Assembly: GCA_020536535.1 (NCBI GenBank)
Contig: JAHLWZ010001093.1
Location: forward strand, 1 to 20,167
Reading direction: 5' to 3'
From: Pelomyxa schiedti
Taxonomy: Eukaryota > Evosea > Pelobiontida > Pelomyxidae
Length of the DNA stretch: 20,167 nucleotides
Below the pieces are notes generated by a model, which was not told the DNA's origin, did no database searches, and was given only the letters and a program-made list of their open reading frames with translations. Positions 9,901 to 18,658 of the stretch are shown here, piece after piece. The stretch's first letter is position 1. The number at the start of each line of letters is the position of its first letter. The translations under genes were made by a program, and so were the position numbers.

Positions 9901-11315
9901 CTGTTTGTTCCTTAAATTTCTCCTCCAACCTTGTAGTTTTAATGAGGATAGAAACAATAAATTCGCATGCGTACACGAACATCATATCAGCAGTACAGGT
10001 TTTAGAATTCACTGCTGCCTCTGTAGAGCTGGAATATACGGAGTTAATGCGATACGGCTCCTAAATAGCCTAACCTCTTAGAAATGTCCTTGAGTGCTGT
10101 TAATAACGGATTCCCACCAATCAATAAAGGTTTGCACAGCGCCTTCTGTTCTTCAAAAAGATGCTTGAAGCTGAGTAAAAGTCAGACCTCAGGGACCCAC
10201 ACTTTTTTACCTGGATAATAGAACAGCTAAAGAGCAGTGATCTGTTTTGTGCATTGCCTGTGAATTCAAAATTTCTTGTTTGGCACTATGGATGTCCTTA
10301 CTGAAGTGTATGAGTGAAGCGCAAAAAAAAAAAAAAAAAAGGTTTAACCTTAGTGACAAACGCATTTGGAGTAAGGCAGTGGCATGTTTGTTAAACTTAA
10401 TGTTAATTGGAGTGACCAAGTTGCGTATGAAGAATTTTCCCTTCTCTGAAAGCCCTCTGATTATTTGTTAGATGGGCCTTTAGATGTTTGGTGCACCTCT
10501 TTCCAGAAAAGCCACAGAAGTAAAATAGAAGGTAGGAAGAGAGAAGCAAGAAAACGCAACCTCCGAGAGCAATAAGCATCTTAACCAACCCTAGTTGGGT
10601 TGTAAGGGGAGTTATTTTGTTGTAATGTTTTCCTACGCAAGAGCGAATCGCCAGAGCCGTTCTTCTCGGAGATATCCCAGTTCCGAGTAAGGCTAAAGAA
10701 GCAAGCCACTACCGCGAAAATTGCCAAAGGAAGCAGTTTTGCCCTCAGTGTGCTCACATCAGAGGCAGATACTTCAGCAGCAGTGTCCTCAGGCTCCTCT
10801 TCACAGTTTTGTCCGCATGTATCCTCTGCCATGTCCCCACAACTCTCCTTCCCATAATCGGAGTTTTCAGCTGTGCTGCCCTGGTCAATTTCCACGGGTT
10901 CGCACGCCTCCCTTTCGTCCGCAACAGGATCCTCTCCCTCTTCACTCGTCCCATAATCCTTTCCACGTGCCCAACCACACGCAGTGCCCTCCGCGTCGTC
11001 GGCGGAATCTGCTCCCCCAGGCGACCCATAATCGCCGTCGCCCTCACCCTCGCCACTCGCGTCGGCTCCGTTGTCATCGCACGCCCCGCACGCGTCTTCT
11101 CCTTCTGCGTCGCGCGCGTTTTCGTCGGTCGTGGCCATCGCGGCCGTAGTAGGAATAGGCTCGGGGCAAACTTCTGTGGTCGTAGGGGCCGGCGAGTGCG
11201 ACGGCGAAGGCGTCAGTGTTGAGTCGGGAGGTGCGGCGCCGACGTCGCCGTCAGATCCAGGCTCGTCGGCTTTTTTTGCGGTAACCGCGCCTCGCCGTCG
11301 AAACCACCCCAGCAT
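6947..11315 (-). CDS. 27-exon two-membrane-segment coiled-coil protein, unknown family
   Basis: My model has 27 exons: 11315-10637, 10590-10497, 10456-10349, 10300-10211, 10170-10075, 10028-9975, 9929-9714, 9671-9564, 9519-9469, 9427-9338, 9295-9184, 9131-9067, 9024-8947, 8913-8863, 8819-8709, 8659-8612, 8565-8530, 8488-8450, 8316-8275, 8224-8171, 8132-7980, 7939-7837, 7759-7728, 7682-7608, 7562-7521, 7476-7387 and 7337-6947, giving 1035 residues. Exon 1 encodes an acidic, Gly/Cys-rich region (~60-190, repeated DYG) and a membrane segment (~194-209, LLPLAIFAVVACFFSL). Exon 2 encodes a second one (~231-252, CVFLLLSSYLLFYFCGF). The rest is mainly coiled coil (LEEKFKEQ, LIAELKKLTEQQ, QLMHEYKHHIEQQ), ending in a Thr/Pro/His-rich tail. 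The membrane hairpin would put both ends on the same side. No family is recognised. The order and frames are forced by stop codons, but some boundaries have alternatives: exons 6/7, 13/14, 18/19 (133-nt intron) and 22/23. An alternative view is two genes, split before the ATG at 10579. Confidence 0.65.
10323..10340 (-). repeat. T18 tract inside an intron
   Basis: Eighteen consecutive T on the minus strand lie within the 48-nt third intron (10348-10301) of the coiled-coil gene and serve as its polypyrimidine stretch. It may be length-variable. Confidence 0.8.
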
Positions 11316-11547
11316 CTACCTTGCTTCTTCGATTTTTTGTTTTTGTTTTTTTTCCTTTTTGTTTGGAGGATGCCTATTTATAACAGTTCGATCAAACTGT
11401 GATCCGGACTGGACTTGTTGTTCCAATGGGAAGTAAGATCAAGAAATAAAGGTACTTATATTACACAAGTTGTTTTGTGGCGAAATTGGTGGGTTCTATC
11501 CACCAAAGAGGCCTGGCAAATGTAGTTCAATGATCAGAAAATCAATC

Positions 11548-12201
<654 letters not shown>

Positions 12202-12371
12202 CTATCACTACTCTTTGTTGTTTTGTTGCTTTGTTTTCAGATGATCACTCTGTTTTCTTTCCACTCTTAAAAAGAAAAGGAAGAAATACCTGTGTGTAGC
12301 GGCTCGACTCCGTGCGGTTATTTGAATCGCTCGTCGATTTGATCTCCAACGAATTTTCAAAGAAGGGTTTT

Positions 12372-14895
12372 TCACGAGGATAAGGCCTCTAGCCACTTGG
12401 ATTTAATGGAGTCAGACGAGCACACGAACACGAGGGGTTGCGCATCGGGCCTTGTGATGAACCGGCTGATGTGATGATGTGGTGGCTGTGGTGGTGTTGG
12501 CGGTGGAACCCCGGGCGCAGGCGGCATCATCATCGCAACCAATGCTCCCACGTCCGGGTGTTGGTGTTGGTCTTTGTTGCTGCCTCGCGGCGTGATTCCA
12601 TTTGTACCGAGTGAACCTGAAGGGTTTTGGTATTGTTGCTGCTGTTGGTGTTGTTGGTCCGGATTTGATGTCCGCAGTGGGAATCGGGGCGATGGTGATG
12701 GTGATGGGGAAATGGAAGAGGATGGTGATGGGGACTGGGATTGGCGTTGTGGGTTGAGGCTCGAAGGTTCCGGTGTTATTCTGACTTGAAATGTAGGGGT
12801 TCCGGGTGTATCTGTGACTTCGATGCGGCTTTTCTCTGCTGAGAGGAGGTCCCGCTTTGTTTGCAGCACTAGCTTCTTGGGCATAACACACAGGAAGTGG
12901 CTCTGCGTGACAACGAGGTAGGCTTCTTTTGGCTCCGCCAGGTTGCTTGTTTGAAGGGCGATGGTGCCTTCCATGACAAGAGGGGGCATGCAGTTGACGG
13001 TTTGTGGAAGGCTTGGCGGCATGAGCACGCTGATAATGCGCTTGTAGTTGACCTTCTCCACCATGTCCTCTACCCTTTTCACCACTTCAGAACTCTTCAC
13101 AAAGGCATTGGCTCTGGTATTCAGGAACTGTAGAGCTGCTAGTGCAGTGGAAAGGGAACAGAATCTGTCACAGGGTTCCGGCGACGCAGCGGTAGTGTTG
13201 ATGCAGGGTTCCGGTAGCACTTCGAGCAGAGATTTTAGCATCAAGGGGTACTTCGTCAGTCTTTGCAAAGGTTTGACAAGAAATGCCTAGAGGTGTGAGT
13301 GTTCATTTACGAAATGAGAGTTAAACCTGCAGCTGAAGTTTCCGGCATTCCGGTCTGCTGCCAATTTCTTGCAAAACTCCAGCAAGCTTGGGTTTGTACT
13401 GAATTTTTTGTAGTGTGTGCTGGCTCTGAATCATGTTAGAATGGTATTTGGAGAATTGTGGTTACCGCGCTTTGTCCACAGAGGTATTGAGTGTACTCCC
13501 TTGTCATGTCTTGTTTTACACTGAGGAAAGCTTCACCGATGGGCGGGAAAGTATTGGGATTTTCTTTGATTTCCTGAAAAGCCTTTTTAAGTTGTGCAAG
13601 TAGTTTGCTGGAAGCTGATTAAAATTAAAAGGGCCGGCAGCAGAGGAAAGGCCTTGCCTGTTGACCCGAACCAGGGACGTAATGTTGCAGAAAAGAGCTT
13701 GAAAATGCTTGGGTTTCAGAATCTTCTCCAGTGGTTCAACAAAACAGGTGCTTATGATGTAGAGATCTGCAATGTAACTGTCCTTTAGAAGCATGAGTTG
13801 AGGGTAAAAAGTATGAAGAGAACCTCTGTTACGAAGAGCTCTTCGATTATCTTGAATCTTTTAAAGGCAGTCTTCAGAGGTGTTAGCGCAATTTGGTAAT
13901 GGTGTTTTAGGAGAGAGGAAATACCTCATCAATTTCCGGACAAGTTGGACTGGTCGAGGATCCTATTTGCTCAGGTACCGCAAGGTTAGGGGAACTGTTG
14001 GAGTCTTCCTGAGGTTTAGGGGGTGGCACCTGTGGGGATAGGGTTGATTGTACCTCCTCAGATGCGTGGGGTATTTCCAGATTTTCTTGTACTGAGGGTG
14101 GATGTTGTGTGGGCTGCGAATGCGCATTTGGAAGCGGAAGTTGCTGAGAGATAGAAGGCGTTCCAGGTGCAGCTTCGGACTGCTGATAAGAAGTCGGTGC
14201 CTTCACAGTAATCAGTTGCGGCCGTGGAACCTGCCTTCTGACAACGGATGTTTGCGCCAACGGAAGCGTGGTTAGGCCAGCTCCAGTTGCAACCGGAGTA
14301 GCAGCACTTTTCCGCGTTGGTTTGCCCTGATCAATTTGATGCGACCCTAAGAGGAATTAAGTATCACCGGTGAGTCCGAATCCTACACACCTGGAGTTGC
14401 TGCACCAGTCCCAAGAGCTTTTCCCCCGGAGTCACTCTTTGGCTTCAGAATTGTCCCCCGCCGCAACCAAATCGCGGAAGCAGCCAACGCACAGAGCACA
14501 ACGAGGCACAAGAATGAGCCATACCCACCAATCTTCCAGCACTCCATTCCACCTCTTCCACTATCAATAATCACACCACTGTCATCACTCCTGACTGACA
14601 AACACCAAACAATGTCACACCAACCCAATCCAATCCCATAATGCGGATCCTCGTTCTCGGCAACGATCGGTGGCGTCGCTTCCCGGCCGCCGTTGTCGTT
14701 GTATTCGAGGCCGCTGCTGCACGCAGTCGCGAATGCGAGTGACAGCAATCGCCGGATGAAGTGCGTCGAAATGAGACCCCACGTCACAACGCACATCGCG
14801 ATTACAATTCCGACCGCGTAAGGCAAACAACACACACCCATAATAGCGCGGCGGGCCCGCATGCTTAGATTGTCAGTCCCATCTCTGCCTATCAT
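12372..14895 (-). CDS. Membrane-tethered RhoGEF (two TM segments + DH-PH)
   Basis: Seven exons: 14895-14391, 14346-13925, 13871-13824, 13782-13658, 13607-13466, 13425-13327 and 13286-12372, encoding 751 residues; introns are 40-53 nt and one is GC-AG. Residues ~20-45 and ~125-144 (SFLCLVVLCALAASAIWLRR) are membrane segments around a loop with several Cys. Residues ~150-308 are a Pro/Ser/Gln-rich linker. The DH domain runs from ~310 to ~525: RFKIIEELFVTEDSYIADL (CR1), then IGEAFLSVKQDM, then AFLVKPLQRLTKYPLMLK (CR3). A PH domain (~545-751) follows, split by a ~110-residue Ser/Pro/Gln-rich insert, with the closing helix DSIKSKWLEAL holding the conserved Trp. DH-PH proteins load GTP onto Rho-family GTPases. 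The start is uncertain: ATG at 14895 or 14862. The first intron joins the membrane part to the linker in phase, but two separate genes cannot be excluded. Confidence 0.8.
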
Positions 14896-14939
14896 CAACT
14901 TTCGAAAGTTGAAAAATTTTTCATCCACATAGTTTTCGT

Positions 14940-17443
14940 TTAAAAAGGCATGCCAAGCCACAACTTGACAGAAGCTCCCAAGGTGTGTCTGGACTGTGCA
15001 GCCACATACTCACGGAATTCGTCAATTGTGAGGCCAAACGAGCTGATGATGTGGGTTGCAACGTGTGGTGAACGTGACACCATGGGCATCAAGTGCTTGC
15101 GAATCAGTGCACCGTCAATTGCAGTACCATAGCGATCAAGAATCATGTGCCAACCTGTGAGGTCCATGCTGTCACCACCACACTTGCTGCCCAGTTGTGC
15201 CATGTCCACAATCTGGATGGAATGTGTTGAGTCTTTCTTTATTTTGGTGGTGTTGGTGGATGTGTGCATGTGTTGCAATGCATTTTAATGGTGGGAGACG
15301 GGAGACACACATCAGACAAAGGGACGTCGAAACGATTGAGAAGCCACAGTGCACAACGGTTCTTCCGACCTGAAAAGAGTTTGAACAAGAGCCAGTTGTT
15401 GTTTCGCTTGATTTGAGAGTATTGAAGGTTGAACTTCTGAATCACCCACTTGACAACCTTGCTGGAGTATGGATGGAATGACTCTGATGTCAGGCACTGC
15501 CCAATGAACTCTGGTGTCACCACTGAGGAGCGAGACCCAGAACACAGGCACTGGAAACCATTCAGGTGATACTTCATGAATTGATACACAATCTTCTCAA
15601 ACTCTGCTTGGCCAATGAGCGGTTCAACTGCAGGGAATGTCTCCAGCAACAGGGCAATTGCATTCGTGCGATAAGGGAGGGCTTGTGAAATGGCCTCGTG
15701 AATGCAACTCATGCTTATCCCTGAATGATGTGGTGGTGAGAGATGCTGAAGGAACCACTCAAATCCAACCACCTTGTCTTTGAAATTGCCGAGCTCTGTG
15801 CAAAACTCAACCAAACAGTTTTCAGCAACCTCTGTGTTTGAGTTGACAGAATCCATCACGTGGAAGGTCTCATTCAACCACTCTGCAACTTCAATGTTGC
15901 TGTAGCTGAGTGCAGACACAAGTGATTTGATGATGTCGGTTTCAGAGAGTGACACCCTCGGAGACAGCCACCTGGCAAGTGTGGATCCTTTTTTCCTTGA
16001 TGTTGAACATGCTGATGCAAAGGTTGCTGCTGTTGGTGTGAAATTGTGCTCTGTGACAAGCCACTGAGTGAGTTCCATGTCTCCAGTTTTTTTGCAGATA
16101 CGGTTGAGATAATCCTCACTTGGCTGAGATGAAAGAGTGGTTACCAACCACTTGACAACTTCTGGGTTGTGCACATCTTTCGGGAGATCAGTGTAACCAC
16201 CTCCACGAATGTAACGTTCCACCCACGGCTGCCATTTGCAATCTTCAACCGTGCTGTGCTTGTTTGACACCAGGCACCTCGTCACGTATTCTTCACTTGG
16301 GCAGACTTGTAAGGTGCCAGTGAACCACTTCAAATTGCCAGGGCAGGGTCCCCACGAACACCAAGAGCAAAGCTCGGACAGTGTTGTTTGGTGCAAATTA
16401 CTCCCAAACCCAAACCTCTCAAACAGCCACTTCACCACTTCCATTTTCCCATCATGGACACAGCTCCGCATTGGTTCATACATCACCAACGGCGCTTCTT
16501 TCATCCCGATACCAAGCACATCCACGAGCCACCTGGCACCATCAACACCCCCAGAGCTACACGCACCATACAGGAAGTGCAACTGCCCGCAGCCCCCTCT
16601 CATGTATTCAATCACCTTTTCCCTCAGCCCAGCAACCCCCCCACTCCTCAAATGATCACTCCCATAAACATCGGGCCCACTCCCACCAACTCGGCAGGCT
16701 GTTTCCCAGCTGACAACACGGCGCCCATCCCACAATCGCGGCAACGTGCAACTGGTGTTGCTTGTGGTGGCGACTACGCGATACTCTTCGGAATGGTCGC
16801 CACCACCACCACACAGGGTGGTGGCGAGGCCCACGTGGCCACCCATCAACAGCCCAGCCACAGTCGCGCTCACTTCCTTCACAACGACATCAACACCAAC
16901 ATGATCATGTTGGCGCCTCCTCCCCCCCTCCCCTATAGCATCCTGAGAATCTATTCCTCCTACACTACTACTGGTAACAGTACTTGTCGCTACTACATCT
17001 ACTTCGCGACTGGCAGAAGACCGCATCACCATCTCTGGCAGGAGAGCAACACGGTCACAACAGGCAGTCGGAAACAGATCCCCGATGTCGTTGTTGATCT
17101 TCCCGCGGACGTGCCTGTTGTTGAGGATCCACGCCACGCACGACGGAGCCGGCACAGACGCAGCGGTGACGATGGCGGAGTAGCTCCCGATGTACTCGCC
17201 CGGGCGGGGCGCGAACGCGAGGGCCCTGCGGCACACGAGCCCCACGATGGGGAACATCGCCTCGGCTGCCCGGAACAGGTCCCACTGCCGGCACCCGTCG
17301 GGCCCGCACTTGATGTTCCCTCGCGAGTCCCTGGGCCCGTCGAGCCACCCTGGCGATACGACGTGTTCCCAAACGAGTCGCGATACCACGAGAACCCTGC
17401 CGATGTTGGTGTTGTTGGCATCATCGTTGCTTCGTTGCGACAT
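14940..17443 (-). CDS. Full-length ankyrin-like family protein (N-module, degenerate repeats, C-module)
   Basis: Two exons: 17443-15311 and 15212-14940, with a 98-nt phase-0 intron (GTGTGT...CCATCCAG), encoding 801 residues. Without splicing the frame ends at 15239 in a short His/Pro tail; splicing adds a 90-residue C-module whose copy at 18368-18589 confirms that it is conserved. The N-module (~20-115) is shared by all copies and ends MFPIVGLVCRRALAF, which resembles the second half of an F-box (LVCR). A variable Gly/Val-rich stretch follows, then GTLPRLWD-like and a long array of degenerate ankyrin-like helices: EVVKWLFERFGF, EVVKWLVTTL, ELTQWLVTEHNF and CALWLLNRF. The C-module reads ILDRYGTAIDGALIRKHLMP and GLTIDEFREYVAA. 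An F-box/ankyrin adaptor role is inference only. The stop lies 44 bp from the RhoGEF ATG; the inverted-repeat copy lies 10 bp upstream of this gene's ATG. Confidence 0.85.
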
Positions 17444-17453
17444 GCTTCAATAT

Positions 17454-17500
17454 TTGGCTGATTAAAATAATCAACGTCTGGTGTTTTTTTATTCAGCCAT
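17454..17500. repeat. Inverted-repeat element, copy 2 (short)
   Basis: TTGGCTGATTAAAATAATCA and the downstream TCTGGTGTTTTTTTATTCAG (then CCA) repeat the two outer arms of the element at 139-236, with nearly the whole 38-bp loop and the inner arm ends missing. The arms still face each other as an inverted repeat. It lies immediately upstream of the full-length family gene's ATG, whereas copy 1 lies at the 3' side of the truncated family copy. Confidence 0.7.
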
Positions 17501-17850
17501 TTGATTTTGTGGAAGTTGTTGATGTTTTGTGCCGCGGGGCGGTTGCAGCAAGGCCGCGCGGCGTAAGAGTGCCTGGGTGAGAGGTGATGACAAAAGATGG
17601 GGAAGGGATGCACATTGGTGTTGGCCGTAATCTTAGCAGCCGAGCATTCTTCCGAAGTGTAAAAAAGAAGCTACATACCACCGTGACGGTGCTGAAAATA
17701 CAGACAGAAGGAAGTTACCTTGCCGGCTGGGATGACAGCCACGTCTGGCACCTAAATTATGTTATGTCGGAAAAAAGAGTAAACGAAGAAAGAAGAAGCC
17801 ACATACCAGTGTGAAGCTGTAATACAAAAAAAGGGATGTGGTAATGGCTG
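17495..17850 (-). other. Possible short exons of a minus-strand transcript
   Basis: The minus strand shows a chain of plausible splice sites: donor GTATGT near 17806, acceptor AATTTAG near 17753, donor GTAACT near 17719, acceptor TTTTCAG near 17692, donor GTATGT near 17680, acceptor GCTAAG near 17633. Joined, one frame reads FTLVPDVAVIPAGK and continues to a TAA inside the inverted-repeat arm (GAATAA). No protein family is recognised and other frames are open too. It could be the 3' end of a small gene, a 5' leader of the family gene at 17443, or chance. Confidence 0.2.
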
Positions 17851-17881
17851 GAGACTTTTCATACAGGTTGAATGGGGAAAA

Positions 17882-17915
17882 AAAAGACCTGGATGCGTAA
17901 TTACTTGCTTTAATA
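17882..17915 (+). repeat. 34-bp direct repeat, copy 1
   Basis: A 34-bp sequence containing GACCTGGATGCGTAATTACT is repeated identically at 18072-18105, exactly 190 bp away. The DNA between the copies is very AT-rich. Confidence 0.85.
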
Positions 17916-18071
17916 TAGACTTATTTAAAAACAATAAATTGACCAAATAATTTCATTATTTTACGAAATTAAATAAAATACTTTTAAATAATTTTATAAA
18001 TTTGATAAATAATAACAAACACAAAATAAACACAAGCAAATGGAACGGGAAAGACAGCAAAAAGCAAATGG

Positions 18072-18105
18072 AAAAAGACCTGGATGCGTAATTACTTGCT
18101 TTAAT
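18072..18105 (+). repeat. 34-bp direct repeat, copy 2
   Basis: Identical to 17882-17915. The preceding AAGCAAATGGA is also repeated nearby (about 18035 and 18062), suggesting local duplication. Confidence 0.85.
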
Positions 18106-18367
18106 TAAGAAAAGAATTAGAAAAGTCACGAAATAGCGAATAAATGAAATTAATTTTCCAAACAAACGCAAAAGCGAACTGTGTGTGTTCAGAGATAAAA
18201 CAATTAAACAGGAGCAGATGTAGATGGCACGAGGAGTGATGGAAAAGGGAACACAAAACAAATGGGAGGGAAAGCAAAGGGTACCGTTGTGCAGGTGTGT
18301 TTGAACGCCGCTGCAGTTGTTCCTCTTCACCACTCGTTGAGTGGCATGGTCTCCCCTCGTAGGAATC

Positions 18368-18589
18368 ATGATTCTTGATCGCTATGGTCCCACAATTGAC
18401 GGTGCACTGATACGCAAGCACTTGATGCCACTCGTGTCGCGTTCACCACACGTTGCAATCCACACCATCAACTCGTTTGGCCTCACAATTGAGGAATTCC
18501 GTGATTATGTGGCTGCAGAGTTCAACAACCCTTTTGGAGGTGCGTTTTCAGGAGTTGTCAGGTTGTGGCTTGGTATGCCATTACACTGA
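18368..18589 (+). pseudogene. Isolated C-module fragment of the ankyrin-like family
   Basis: From ATG 18368 to TGA 18587-18589, 73 residues align with the last exon of the full-length gene: MILDRYG-TIDGALIRKHLM, VSRSPHVA, SFGLTI-EFR-YVAA and a final LWLGMP. Upstream, similarity fades within about 10 codons and an in-frame TGA follows just before 18341. The N-module and repeats are absent. It lies 69 bp upstream of the start of the next family member on the same strand, as expected if a tandem array lost most of one copy. It could instead be the last exon of an intron-containing gene (TAG acceptor at 18360-18362), but no upstream exon is visible. Confidence 0.75.
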
Positions 18590-18658
18590 AGATGCTTTTT
18601 GATGGCCGTGGTTACTCTTTTTGATCCCCCTTCGCATCCCATTCGAAGAAAAACCGCA

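Larger units (their letters stand above)
17503..18367. other. AT-rich gap without a convincing gene
   Basis: About 860 bp. The left part may hold the weak minus-strand exons described separately. From about 17880 to 18200 the DNA is very AT-rich and carries the 34-bp direct repeat; the short open frames there have no recognisable product. No tRNA or structured RNA is seen. Confidence 0.6.

Noticed and set aside
10721-11222. Plus-strand frames opposite the acidic exon
   Set aside because: Pro/His/Arg-rich shadows of an Asp/Glu/Gly-rich exon; no start context or homologue recognised.
12412-12891. Minus-strand Thr/Pro/His-rich frame
   Set aside because: Frame-shifted reading of the low-complexity insert of the RhoGEF PH domain.
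15239-15310. Thr/Pro/Cys tail of the unspliced family frame
   Set aside because: Better explained as the start of a 98-nt intron, because splicing adds a conserved C-module.
16388-17461. 357-codon plus-strand frame
   Set aside because: Exactly antisense to the N-module and variable region of the full-length family gene; Pro/His-rich composition is typical of a shadow.
17956-18421. Minus-strand hydrophobic frames in the AT-rich gap
   Set aside because: Phe/Leu/Ser-rich readings of AT-rich DNA crossing the direct repeat and the C-module fragment; no start, domain or splice support.
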